A stretch of 64,000 bases of DNA, from NCBI GenBank assembly GCA_963971575.1, contig OZ020618.1:31114540-31178539 (forward strand), given 5' to 3'. Numbering within the stretch: position 1 is the first letter of the stretch; every line of letters begins with the position of its first letter. Source of the stretch: Liopterus haemorrhoidalis. Taxonomy: Eukaryota; Arthropoda; Insecta; Coleoptera; Dytiscidae. This document shows, piece after piece, positions 43,190 through 53,804 of this stretch. Both the position numbers and the translations under genes were made by a program. The notes beneath the pieces are model-generated. The model was not told where the DNA came from, did not search any database, and was given only the letters and a program-made list of their open reading frames with translations.

Positions 43190-44240
43190 CATATAAATAT
43201 TTTTATAAAGTATGTTTTTTTGGTTTAGGCGTAATTATATTTTCAATTCTAGTTACTTTTACCGATTGATTGAAGCTTTTTAAAAATTAGTAATTTATTT
43301 AATTTATTATATAATAAGCATATTGAATGAAACACAAACAAAAATCAAAGATACCTAAAAGTTTAAAGATTAAAAATCAGACAATTCACATATAAATATT
43401 TTTATAAAGTATGTATTCCTTTGGTTTAGGCGGAATTATATTTTCAATTCTAGTTAATTTTACCGATTGATTGAAGCTTTAAATCATTTTGTTCAGGTAA
43501 AGCCAACTTAAATATATAAAAAATAGCTAATGACAACTTACAAAAAAATGAAAATTTCGGTTAGTTCCGCCTAATCGTTTGGAATAGACTTCAGTTTAGT
43601 ACATATATGCTGTTCACTTTTGTAAGAACAAACTAAGAGGTAATTTTTATTTCAATAATTTGCACATTTGAAACTGTATGTTGGTATTAGAAAAAAGCCA
43701 GAATATGTCAATTTGACATATGTCATAATAAAAAATGATATCTTAATTATAATGATCATAACCAAAAAATCTGAAGTCTGAATTACAGCGCAAGAAAATT
43801 TTACACTCAGTAATACACTACAAAAGTAACCAAAATAACTAGATCTGGTTTCTCCTTACAAAAGTGAACAGCATGTATAAATAAATATTTTAAATAATTC
43901 ATTCATTAACCAATAAAAAATGACTTGCAGAAATAAATATAAATAAAATTAAAATAAATATAATTCTTTTGCTTTAAAAGGATTCTGCACTGAATTGAAT
44001 GCCCAAGGAAATCACTGTACATATTTGTAAATAATTCATAAATATTAACGAATTAAAAAAACTTAAGTTTTTATTAAATTAATAAGAAAAATATTTATAA
44101 ACTGCTTCATTTCTTTTCATTTTCAAAACATATTTGCTCGCTATTAACAATGTGTTATATGATTTGTTCTTGTATTTCAACGATGTACTTCATTATTCAC
44201 TGTTTTATTTTTTAATCACAATGTATATTTCCTGACTAAA
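43190..44240. repeat. Module A of the left arm (direct repeat of module B)
   Basis: About 1 kb sharing high similarity with 45840-46880. Both start with two copies of a ~55-bp motif (TTTGGTTTAGGCGGAATTAT to ACCGATTGATTGAAGC), then GGTAAAGCCAACTTAAATAT, GGTTAGTTCCGCCTAATCG, an M1 MITE (43609-43872 here) and a shared 3' segment ending AATCACAATGTATATTTCC. Each module lies downstream of a gene cassette. Confidence 0.85.
43609..43872. mobile_element. MITE family M1 within module A (left arm)
   Basis: GCTGTTCACTTTTGTAAG at the left and its inverse at the right. The interior contains the 12-bp palindrome TGACATATGTCA. Inverse copy at 54660-54923. Confidence 0.85.
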
Positions 44241-44310
44241 ACTGACTAAATTATATAACTTCTAAAGAATAAAAAAAATCAAATTCCTTTATTATTATAA
44301 ATTTCATTTT

Positions 44311-44727
44311 TTAATCATCTGAACTGAGTAAAGATTCTTCACATAACAAGTAATCTGTAATACCAGGTAAATCAACAAATTCATAGTAAAATATCTTTTC
44401 GTTATGTTCACAATTTAGAATTTCAACCGTAAACAATTTTTCTTTACATTCATGGCAATGCATATAAGGTAATAAATTGGTTAAATTATAATTACAGGTG
44501 CAAGAATTTTTATGTGAAATTATTGTCCGTACTTTTTCAAAATTTACTTTTTGACAACCAAAACAGTAAATATATTCTTTATCGTAAACTTTGTATTGAA
44601 TTTTAATACAAAAATTTATACAAGTTTCATCATCAATTAAATCTTGTATCGTTGCATCGTTATCATCAAGCTCTTCTTCTTCTTCTTCTTCTTCGTCTGT
44701 GATATTGAATATTTGGTGAACACACAT
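44311..44727 (-). CDS. LxCxE/CxxC protein, E7-like (left copy)
   Basis: 138 residues. An acidic run (residues 11-24, mostly Glu/Asp) is followed by Cys pairs CFGC (55-58) and CHEC (91-94), 32 residues apart, with extra Cys at 76, 78 and 106. The C-terminus has LLCEE (127-131), a match to the LxCxE pocket-protein-binding motif, followed by SLLSSDD with a likely CK2 site. Paired CxxC plus LxCxE plus an acidic serine tract are the features of papillomavirus E7 and similar oncoproteins, here with LxCxE at the C-terminus. Adintoviruses are reported to carry such oncogene-like accessory genes. Identical to 53805-54221. Homology to E7 is not claimed, only motif likeness. Confidence 0.72.
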   Translation of the reverse strand: MCVHQIFNITDEEEEEEEELDDNDATIQDLIDDETCINFCIKIQYKVYDKEYIYCFGCQKVNFEKVRTIISHKNSCTCNYNLTNLLPYMHCHECKEKLFTVEILNCEHNEKIFYYEFVDLPGITDYLLCEESLLSSDD

Positions 44728-45025
44728 TCTCAGATTTGTCTACTAAAACTTACTCTTTATGTAAGGCTATGACGTTTATCGTTGAAAGCAAAATAGAATA
44801 CTCTATCAAATAGTATCTAACATTAATTGCAATGAACCACCATTAAAAAACAACCAATTAACATAGGAGACTTATAATTATAAACAAATATATCTAACAT
44901 GTGAGACAATCTAATATTCTAACATATGCGACTTATAATTATAATATAAACACCACGGAGCATCCAATATATAATTAGGTCAATACTGTCCACCACCAAT
45001 GACTCTCAGGCAAAGATCACACTGA

Positions 45026-45301
45026 TTAATTCTTGATATGGTACCCGTTTTTAACAAAATTTAATAAACCCCTTAAATTGGCTCTTTTATAGTATAAAGA
45101 ATCACAAATTTGAACTCCCTTTTGAAAAACGTTACACTTTTTCATATACCAAATATCATTACAATCTGGCATTAAGGCTGAACCATAACAATCATCATAC
45201 TTGCGATGACAATCACAATTACGATTAACCAACGGTCTGGAATGGCATCCACAAACGTGACAAAAATTCATGTTCTTGAAATGATCACATAAAATGCACA
45301 T
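45026..45301 (-). CDS. Cys-rich 91-residue protein of unknown function (left copy)
   Basis: Eleven cysteines in the first 66 residues, arranged CILC, CHVCGCH, CDCH and single Cys at 38, 47, 56 and 66, then a basic C-terminus. The pattern suggests one or two small zinc-binding modules. There is no signal peptide or membrane segment. It lies upstream of the LxCxE gene in the same orientation, about 300 bp away. I do not recognise the family. Identical to 53231-53506. Confidence 0.6.
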   Translation of the reverse strand: MCILCDHFKNMNFCHVCGCHSRPLVNRNCDCHRKYDDCYGSALMPDCNDIWYMKKCNVFQKGVQICDSLYYKRANLRGLLNFVKNGYHIKN

Positions 45302-45839
45302 CCCTGCTCTCTTGAAGAGTTAATACTGGCATAATTGCGCGAACAAAATTAAAGCAAATGTCTACTTGTAGAATTAAATAACTGAGAGTAAAATGCAGCG
45401 ACTTATATACAGATATTCACAGGAGAGAATGTTGATTTCAATTTTTTTAAATTATATTTTCAACGTTATATAAGCAATCGAACAGCCAGTCAGCCTTGAT
45501 ACAAAATATATGTTCTTGTTTCCAACATTATTACTTGAAGTATGAGACAAAAGTTTCTTGACATTTTTTTTTTAAAGAAATTATCGACCCCTGAGCTAAC
45601 TGCTAAACACTTGGAACTTGAGGCTTGCTGTTGAGTCAGTAATAAATTTAAAAATTGGGGATTGTTTTTTCGCTCCGGTGTCGTCTAAGTCTCAACTTGG
45701 TGTTGAGGCTTGGGGTAGGTCTAAATCTGAAAAATTCTCAACAATGTACCTGTACTGATGGGAACAGAAATTTTACTATTCACAGGAGAGAATGTTGATT
45801 TCAATTTTTTAAAATTAAATATATATTTTTAAAAAAAGT

Positions 45840-46880
45840 AGGTTCTTTGGTTTAGGCGGAATTATATTTTCAATTCTAGTTACTTTTACCGATTGATTGA
45901 AGCTTTTGAAAAATAAATATATATTTTTTAAAAATTAGTAATTTATTTAATTTATTTTATAATAATCATATTGAATGAAACACAAACAAAAATCACAGAT
46001 ACATAAAAGTTTAAAGATTAAAAATCAGACAATTCACATATAAATATTTTTATAAAGTATGTTCCTTTGGTTTAGGCGGAATTATATTTTCAATTATAGT
46101 TACTTTTACCGATTGATTGAAGCTTTTAATCATTTTGTTCAGGTAAAGCCAACTTAAATATATAAAAAATAGCTAATGATAACTTACAAAAATGAAAATT
46201 TCGGTTAGTTCCGCCTAATCGTTTGGAGTAGACTTCAGTTTAGTACATATATGCTGTTCACTTTTGTAAGAACAAACTAAGAGGAAATTTTTATTTCAAT
46301 AATTTGCACATTTGAAACTGTATGTTGGTATTAAAAAATGGCGGAATATGTCAGTTTGACATATGTCATAATAAAAAATTATATCTTAATTATAATGATC
46401 ATAACCAAAAAAATCTGAAGTCTGAATTAAAGCGCAAGGAAATTTTACACTCAGTAATACACTACAAAAGTAACCAAAATGACTAGATCTGGTTTCTCCT
46501 TACAAAAGTGAACAGCATGTATAAATAAATATTTTAAATAATTCATTCATTAACCAATAAAAAATGACTTGTAGAAATAAATATAAATAAAATTAAAATA
46601 AATATAATTCTTTTGCTTTAAAAGGATTCTGCACTGAATTGAATGCCCAAAGAAATCACTGTACATATTTGTAAATAATTCATAAATATTAACGAATTAA
46701 AAAAACTTAAGTTTTTATTAAATTAATAAGAAAAATATTTATAAACTGCTTCATTTCTTTTCATTTTCAAAAACATATTTGCTCGCTATTAACAATGTGT
46801 TATATGATTTGTTCTTGTATTTCAACGATGTACTTCATTATTCACTGTTTTATTTTTTAATCACAATGTATATTTCCAAA
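45840..46880. repeat. Module B of the left arm
   Basis: Direct repeat of module A (see 43190-44240), with an M1 MITE at 46253-46516. It sits downstream of the two-exon gene, as module A sits downstream of the LxCxE gene. Confidence 0.85.
46253..46516. mobile_element. MITE family M1 within module B (left arm)
   Basis: Same termini and position as the copy in module A, so the MITE inserted before the module duplicated. Inverse copy at 52016-52279. Confidence 0.85.
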
Positions 46881-47387
46881 ACTGACAACTCTCACTCGAC
46901 AATGAAAACTAGGCATAACAAAATTATACACGTGTGAAGACTCGATCATTTTTCAATCAATAGACTACACGGTATCACTTTAAAATCACAATCGCACCGA
47001 CATGCTAGCAAACATTTTTAGTTCTGTCGAGTTTGCAAACGAAAGTGAAATGTGTAATAATACATTTTTTAAAATATTTAACCTAGATACTAGCTCCGGA
47101 AGCACGCAGCTCAATACTTGAGGTGCGGGGTCGGGAACAATATGCATGTGACCGAGAAAGGTTTCATCGTAGAATCATTTGTAGAATTTATCAATAGTAA
47201 GTTATGTAATTGAATAATACATATATTGAGGGATATAAGGGAAATAATTAAAACCAATTTATTTAAAAAAATATTATTTATTGTATAATATTATTACAAT
47301 ATATTTATTTTCTTAAATTTATCATTTTGCGTAACATTTTTCTTCCATCTTCATACAGGGTTATGCCCTTGTTCAGTTTATTCTACT

Positions 47388-48177
47388 TTACGTCTTATTT
47401 TTGGAAGACATTAAGAATTTGCAATTTTCTGAAACTATCGTCGGATACAGCTGTACCATTTCTTGAATTCCAAAATGTTCTATTTTCTCTATTTTTAAAC
47501 AGTTTTTAATATTGGTGAATATATTCGTTTGGGGTAGGTTAATTGCTTTTGATAAAATTGCATAATAGACATTGCAAAAATTTAAAGAATGTAAAAATTT
47601 TATGTAATTTGATAAAAGTTCTTTTATGGAAAATAAACCAAAACATGATTTAACACCCAAATATAATTCTGAATTATCATAGGCAATTAAAATCATTTTA
47701 ATTTTCTGGTAATCTGTTATAATAGTGCGGATTTCATGATTATTCATTTGATACACCTGAAAATCGGTCTTGTCACTACAAAATGAAATAATACTGTTTT
47801 CTAAACTCAAAAATTCATTCCATTCTTTTATGTTAAATTTGGGACCAATTATCGACGCGTTATGTATCTGCACGACCACAGAAAGTTCTTTAGGATCTAT
47901 TCCTACACATATCCATTTATTATGAGATACATTGAGCGGATACCTTTGTTCAAGTATTAGTTTTCTGCTGTAGGAATCTGATTGTTGAGGTTCTGTATAG
48001 TTCAGATTTTCAACAGAAGCAGATGGTCCATTCTGCAAATAATACAATGAAAACTTGGTAAAAAACTTGTTAAAAATTAGACCAACTTACCGTTTTTGAA
48101 AATCGTTCTACGTTTGTATCTACTAGCTGTAGAGGTGCACGTTTAATACCCGAACGCACCAACATTGCTTGAGCCAT
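47388..48177 (-). CDS. Two-exon gene of unknown function (left copy)
   Basis: Exon 1 is complement 48091-48177 (29 codons from MAQAML). A 58-bp intron (48033-48090) has GTAAGT and TTTGCAG borders. Exon 2 is complement 47388-48032 (214 codons and a stop). The split is in phase 0, and exon 2 is open back to the acceptor. The predicted 243-residue protein has no Cys pairs, signal or membrane segment. A segment with WICVGIDPKELSVVVQI then FNIKEWNEFLSLENSI is faintly reminiscent of a PC4/p15-like fold, which is a guess only. Identical to 50355-51144. Confidence 0.65.
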
Positions 48178-48465
48178 GATAATGATTGAACTGTTAATAA
48201 AACGTATGTTTAATGAGCAGCTATATACCAGAATTGGAAACTTAGAACTGGTGAGGTAATTTGATTCTGAGAGAAAAACAATTTGCACTTCTGAAACTGT
48301 ATATCATGTTGGTATTACAGAAAAATAATTTGAATAAATATGTCGTTTAACAAAATATCATTTTGAATAGTGACATCTTAAATATTTTGTAAATATAATA
48401 TTAACCTATAATAATACAAACATAACCCAAAACTGTGAAGCCTTTTTTACAAATAGATATTGTAA

Positions 48466-48983
48466 GCAGTTCACTTTTGTAAGAACAAACTAAGAGGAAA
48501 TTTTGTGTCATTTAAAAAAATATCATTAATAAAAGCGGTAAAACAGTACGTTCACTACCAACCGGATTAAATTCAGTACCTTCAATTCATAGGGTTACCG
48601 ACAATATTTTTTCTGATCAAGAAAAATTTACACACAGACCAGTAACACAATTACACTTTGACGATTTGATTGATTCGGATAATTTGGATTAACCAATAAC
48701 TGGACAGGTACAATTTAAGTAAATACGGGACGACCCCAGATCGAAAAACAGCTAAACAACTAAACCAGGGGCTGTTCAAAACAACCCCCAGTTGAGTCAG
48801 TAATAAATTGGGAAATTGGAAAACAGAATCAACTGGGTTGTTTAACTGTTTTGCCAGAGGAAAAAACCCTGTATTGTCTGAAACCCTATGAAATGAAGGT
48901 ACTGAATTTAATCCGGTTGGTGGTGAACGTACTGTTTTACCGCTTTTATTAAAAACTCGAGTACTACTTAAAAAATCTAGCGT
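48466..48983. repeat. Nested inverted repeat near the palindrome centre (left)
   Basis: 48527-48605 and about 48880-48956 are inverted copies of an ~78-bp block (AAAGCGGTAAAACAGTACG, AACCGGATTAAATTCAGTACC) around a ~275-bp loop. A small palindrome therefore lies inside each arm of the large one. An M1 terminus lies at 48466-48505. Confidence 0.85.
48528..48692 (+). pseudogene. C-terminal gene fragment (54 codons, left copy)
   Basis: Open from the start of the nested block to a TAA, reading KSGKTVRSLPTGLNSVPSIH and ending FDDLIDSDNLD. The acidic tail and clean stop suggest the end of a real viral gene whose body is missing. The sibling block (49580-49660) shares the first ~26 codons and then diverges. 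Function unknown. Inverse at 49840-50004. Confidence 0.45.
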
Positions 48984-49548
48984 ATAATTTTTTACGGTTG
49001 ATATTCTAAATTGTGAACATAACGAAAAGATATTTTACTATGAATTTATTGATTTGCCTGGTATTCCAGATTACTTGTTATGTGAAGAATCTTTACTCAG
49101 TTCAGATAGTGTATAAATTAATTAAAGTATAAAATTGTTATAACTAAATATAATAAATTAATTAAAAAATGAAATTTATAATAATAATAAAAAAAAATGA
49201 TTTTTTTTATTCTTTAGAAGTTATATTTATTGTATTCAAAGTGTTATATAATTTAGGTACACTTAGCCTGGCGTTTGCCAATACTGTTAGCAATTAGAAA
49301 TTATATTATTTTATTTACTCATATCAAATAAATTAGTATTAAGAAATTATATTCTTTTATTCATACAAACAAACAACCAATAATAAATATTAAACGTACA
49401 CGGGCGAAGTGAGTATTCCCAATTCTTACAATTCAAACGCGAAGCCACTCGGATAACCGTAAAACACGCGTCAGTCACCAATAGCCAGGTATGCCCGCGG
49501 ACTAATTCACTCAACTCGCCCAGCGCAGGACCGGCTTCAGAAATTTAC
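48984..49548. other. Unique spacer of the palindrome
   Basis: This 565-bp segment is not mirrored. It starts with a diverged end of the LxCxE gene (48988-49116) and a 3' flank similar to 54230-54290. It continues with AT-rich DNA and finishes with a GC-richer stretch (49395-49545, AACGTACACGGGCGAAGTG onward) without recognised content. Confidence 0.85.
48988..49116 (+). pseudogene. Diverged third copy of the LxCxE gene C-terminus
   Basis: 43 codons matching the C-terminal part of the 138-residue protein with few substitutions (VEI to VDI, EFVDL to EFIDL, GITDY to GIPDY) and an altered end after SSD. LLCEE is intact. It is truncated on its 5' side exactly where the left arm ends. It shows that the parental element, or a relative, had at least two LxCxE paralogues. 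Confidence 0.8.
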
Positions 49549-49578
49549 ACGCTAGATTTTTTAAGTAGTACTCGAGTT

Positions 49579-50008
49579 TTTAATAAAAGCGGTAAAACAG
49601 TACGTTCACCACCAACCGGATTAAATTCAGTACCTTCATTTCATAGGGTTTCAGACAATACAGGGTTTTTTCCTCTGGCAAAACAGTTAAACAACCCAGT
49701 TGATTCTGTTTTCCAATTTCCCAATTTATTACTGACTCAACTGGGGGTTGTTTTGAACAGCCCCTGGTTTAGTTGTTTAGCTGTTTTTCGATCTGGGGTC
49801 GTCCCGTATTTACTTAAATTGTACCTGTCCAGTTATTGGTTAATCCAAATTATCCGAATCAATCAAATCGTCAAAGTGTAATTGTGTTACTGGTCTGTGT
49901 GTAAATTTTTCTTGATCAGAAAAAATATTGTCGGTAACCCTATGAATTGAAGGTACTGAATTTAATCCGGTTGGTAGTGAACGTACTGTTTTACCGCTTT
50001 TATTAATG
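49579..50008. repeat. Nested inverted repeat near the palindrome centre (right)
   Basis: Mirror of 48527-48956, with ~78-bp stems at 49579-49660 and 49930-50008. It includes the inverse of the 54-codon C-terminal fragment (complement 49840-50004). Confidence 0.85.
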
Positions 50009-50304
50009 ATATTTTTTTAAATGACACAAAATTTCCTCTTAGTTTGTTCTTACAAAAGTGAACTGCTTACAATATCTATTTGTAAAAAAGGCTTCACAGT
50101 TTTGGGTTATGTTTGTATTATTATAGGTTAATATTATATTTACAAAATATTTAAGATGTCACTATTCAAAATGATATTTTGTTAAACGACATATTTATTC
50201 AAATTATTTTTCTGTAATACCAACATGATATACAGTTTCAGAAGTGCAAATTGTTTTTCTCTCAGAATCAAATTACCTCACCAGTTCTAAGTTTCCAATT
50301 CTGG

Positions 50305-50345
50305 TATATAGCTGCTCATTAAACATACGTTTTATTAACAGTTCA
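50305..50345 (+). promoter_or_regulatory. TATA-like box and initiator upstream of the two-exon gene
   Basis: TATATAGC at 50305 and ACAGTTC at about 50338-50344, just before the MAQA start codon at 50355. The spacing is about 35 bp, slightly long for a TATA-initiator pair. The mirror image is at 48187-48227. Confidence 0.35.
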
Positions 50346-50354
50346 ATCATTATC

Positions 50355-51144
50355 ATGGCTCAAGCAATGTTGGTGCGTTCGGGTATTAAACGTGCACCTC
50401 TACAGCTAGTAGATACAAACGTAGAACGATTTTCAAAAACGGTAAGTTGGTCTAATTTTTAACAAGTTTTTTACCAAGTTTTCATTGTATTATTTGCAGA
50501 ATGGACCATCTGCTTCTGTTGAAAATCTGAACTATACAGAACCTCAACAATCAGATTCCTACAGCAGAAAACTAATACTTGAACAAAGGTATCCGCTCAA
50601 TGTATCTCATAATAAATGGATATGTGTAGGAATAGATCCTAAAGAACTTTCTGTGGTCGTGCAGATACATAACGCGTCGATAATTGGTCCCAAATTTAAC
50701 ATAAAAGAATGGAATGAATTTTTGAGTTTAGAAAACAGTATTATTTCATTTTGTAGTGACAAGACCGATTTTCAGGTGTATCAAATGAATAATCATGAAA
50801 TCCGCACTATTATAACAGATTACCAGAAAATTAAAATGATTTTAATTGCCTATGATAATTCAGAATTATATTTGGGTGTTAAATCATGTTTTGGTTTATT
50901 TTCCATAAAAGAACTTTTATCAAATTACATAAAATTTTTACATTCTTTAAATTTTTGCAATGTCTATTATGCAATTTTATCAAAAGCAATTAACCTACCC
51001 CAAACGAATATATTCACCAATATTAAAAACTGTTTAAAAATAGAGAAAATAGAACATTTTGGAATTCAAGAAATGGTACAGCTGTATCCGACGATAGTTT
51101 CAGAAAATTGCAAATTCTTAATGTCTTCCAAAAATAAGACGTAA
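50355..51144 (+). CDS. Two-exon gene of unknown function (right copy)
   Basis: Exons 50355-50441 and 50500-51144 with a 58-bp intron (50442-50499) bordered by GTAAGT and TTTGCAG. The start at 50355 is chosen because upstream in-frame sequence overlaps a putative TATA box. Identical in product to the left copy. The downstream neighbour is module B (51650-52690). A small spliced gene in a viral-type element suggests nuclear transcription. Confidence 0.65.
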
Positions 51145-51651
51145 AGTAGAATAAACTGAACAAGGGCATAACCCTGTATGAAGATGGAAGAAAAATGTTA
51201 CGCAAAATGATAAATTTAAGAAAATAAATATATTGTAATAATATTATACAATAAATAATATTTTTTTAAATAAATTGGTTTTAATTATTTCCCTTATATC
51301 CCTCAATATATGTATTATTCAATTACATAACTTACTATTGATAAATTCTACAAATGATTCTACGATGAAACCTTTCTCGGTCACATGCATATTGTTCCCG
51401 ACCCCGCACCTCAAGTATTGAGCTGCGTGCTTCCGGAGCTAGTATCTAGGTTAAATATTTTAAAAAATGTATTATTACACATTTCACTTTCGTTTGCAAA
51501 CTCGACAGAACTAAAAATGTTTGCTAGCATGTCGGTGCGATTGTGATTTTAAAGTGATACCGTGTAGTCTATTGATTGAAAAATGATCGAGTCTTCACAC
51601 GTGTATAATTTTGTTATGCCTAGTTTTCATTGTCGAGTGAGAGTTGTCAGT

Positions 51652-52692
51652 TTTGGAAATATACATTGTGATTAAAAAATAAAACAGTGAATAATGAAGT
51701 ACATCGTTGAAATACAAGAACAAATCATATAACACATTGTTAATAGCGAGCAAATATGTTTTTGAAAATGAAAAGAAATGAAGCAGTTTATAAATATTTT
51801 TCTTATTAATTTAATAAAAACTTAAGTTTTTTTAATTCGTTAATATTTATGAATTATTTACAAATATGTACAGTGATTTCTTTGGGCATTCAATTCAGTG
51901 CAGAATCCTTTTAAAGCAAAAGAATTATATTTATTTTAATTTTATTTATATTTATTTCTACAAGTCATTTTTTATTGGTTAATGAATGAATTATTTAAAA
52001 TATTTATTTATACATGCTGTTCACTTTTGTAAGGAGAAACCAGATCTAGTCATTTTGGTTACTTTTGTAGTGTATTACTGAGTGTAAAATTTCCTTGCGC
52101 TTTAATTCAGACTTCAGATTTTTTTGGTTATGATCATTATAATTAAGATATAATTTTTTATTATGACATATGTCAAACTGACATATTCCGCCATTTTTTA
52201 ATACCAACATACAGTTTCAAATGTGCAAATTATTGAAATAAAAATTTCCTCTTAGTTTGTTCTTACAAAAGTGAACAGCATATATGTACTAAACTGAAGT
52301 CTACTCCAAACGATTAGGCGGAACTAACCGAAATTTTCATTTTTGTAAGTTATCATTAGCTATTTTTTATATATTTAAGTTGGCTTTACCTGAACAAAAT
52401 GATTAAAAGCTTCAATCAATCGGTAAAAGTAACTATAATTGAAAATATAATTCCGCCTAAACCAAAGGAACATACTTTATAAAAATATTTATATGTGAAT
52501 TGTCTGATTTTTAATCTTTAAACTTTTATGTATCTGTGATTTTTGTTTGTGTTTCATTCAATATGATTATTATAAAATAAATTAAATAAATTACTAATTT
52601 TTAAAAAATATATATTTATTTTTCAAAAGCTTCAATCAATCGGTAAAAGTAACTAGAATTGAAAATATAATTCCGCCTAAACCAAAGAACCT
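51652..52692. repeat. Module B of the right arm
   Basis: Inverse of 45840-46880, with the M1 MITE at 52016-52279 and two copies of the GGCGGAATTAT-type motif (inverse) at about 52408-52465 and 52627-52684. Confidence 0.85.
52016..52279. mobile_element. MITE family M1 within module B (right arm)
   Basis: Inverse of 46253-46516, bounded by GCTGTTCACTTTTGTAAG and its complement. Confidence 0.85.
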
Positions 52693-53122
52693 ACTTTTTT
52701 TAAAAATATATATTTAATTTTAAAAAATTGAAATCAACATTCTCTCCTGTGAATAGTAAAATTTCTGTTCCCATCAGTACAGGTACATTGTTGAGAATTT
52801 TTCAGATTTAGACCTACCCCAAGCCTCAACACCAAGTTGAGACTTAGACGACACCGGAGCGAAAAAACAATCCCCAATTTTTAAATTTATTACTGACTCA
52901 ACAGCAAGCCTCAAGTTCCAAGTGTTTAGCAGTTAGCTCAGGGGTCGATAATTTCTTTAAAAAAAAAATGTCAAGAAACTTTTGTCTCATACTTCAAGTA
53001 ATAATGTTGGAAACAAGAACATATATTTTGTATCAAGGCTGACTGGCTGTTCGATTGCTTATATAACGTTGAAAATATAATTTAAAAAAATTGAAATCAA
53101 CATTCTCTCCTGTGAATATCTG

Positions 53123-53152
53123 TATATAAGTCGCTGCATTTTACTCTCAGTT
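53123..53152 (+). promoter_or_regulatory. TATA box and TCAGT initiator before the Cys-rich gene
   Basis: TATATAAG at 53123-53130, followed by CTCTCAGTT with the arthropod initiator TCAGT at 53147-53151, about 80 bp before the start codon at 53231. The mirror is at 45380-45409. Spacing (26 bp) is a little short, so this is likely but unproven. Confidence 0.5.
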
Positions 53153-53230
53153 ATTTAATTCTACAAGTAGACATTTGCTTTAATTTTGTTCGCGCAATTA
53201 TGCCAGTATTAACTCTTCAAGAGAGCAGGG

Positions 53231-53506
53231 ATGTGCATTTTATGTGATCATTTCAAGAACATGAATTTTTGTCACGTTTGTGGATGCCATTCCAGACCGT
53301 TGGTTAATCGTAATTGTGATTGTCATCGCAAGTATGATGATTGTTATGGTTCAGCCTTAATGCCAGATTGTAATGATATTTGGTATATGAAAAAGTGTAA
53401 CGTTTTTCAAAAGGGAGTTCAAATTTGTGATTCTTTATACTATAAAAGAGCCAATTTAAGGGGTTTATTAAATTTTGTTAAAAACGGGTACCATATCAAG
53501 AATTAA
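53231..53506 (+). CDS. Cys-rich 91-residue protein (right copy)
   Basis: Identical to the left copy. A short upstream frame opens at 53200 (MPVLTLQESRDV) in a different phase and overlaps this start, so a second start or splicing is possible. The next gene begins 298 bp downstream on the same strand, after two TATAATTATAAGTC repeats (about 53590 and 53650) that could be its promoter. Confidence 0.6.
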   Translation: MCILCDHFKNMNFCHVCGCHSRPLVNRNCDCHRKYDDCYGSALMPDCNDIWYMKKCNVFQKGVQICDSLYYKRANLRGLLNFVKNGYHIKN

Positions 53507-53804
53507 TCAGTGTGATCTTTGCCTGAGAGTCATTGGTGGTGGACAGTATTGACCTAATTATATATTGGATGCTCCGTGGTGTTTATATTATAATTATAAG
53601 TCGCATATGTTAGAATATTAGATTGTCTCACATGTTAGATATATTTGTTTATAATTATAAGTCTCCTATGTTAATTGGTTGTTTTTTAATGGTGGTTCAT
53701 TGCAATTAATGTTAGATACTATTTGATAGAGTATTCTATTTTGCTTTCAACGATAAACGTCATAGCCTTACATAAAGAGTAAGTTTTAGTAGACAAATCT
53801 GAGA

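Larger units (their letters stand above)
42090..48983 (-). repeat. Left arm of the palindrome
   Basis: Carries, from outside in: a terminal segment with CTAGCCTAG repeats (42285-42320), a partial M1 MITE end (42525), a captured non-LTR RT fragment, module A (43190-44240), the LxCxE gene, the Cys-rich gene, module B (45840-46880), the two-exon gene, and a fragment cluster at 48500-48983. All three genes point outward, on the minus strand. Confidence 0.93.

Noticed and set aside
43190..46880. GGCGGAA/TTCCGCC motifs as E2F binding sites matching the LxCxE gene
   Set aside because: The motif does not match the E2F consensus TTTSSCGC, and the sites lie downstream of the genes. Attractive but unsupported.
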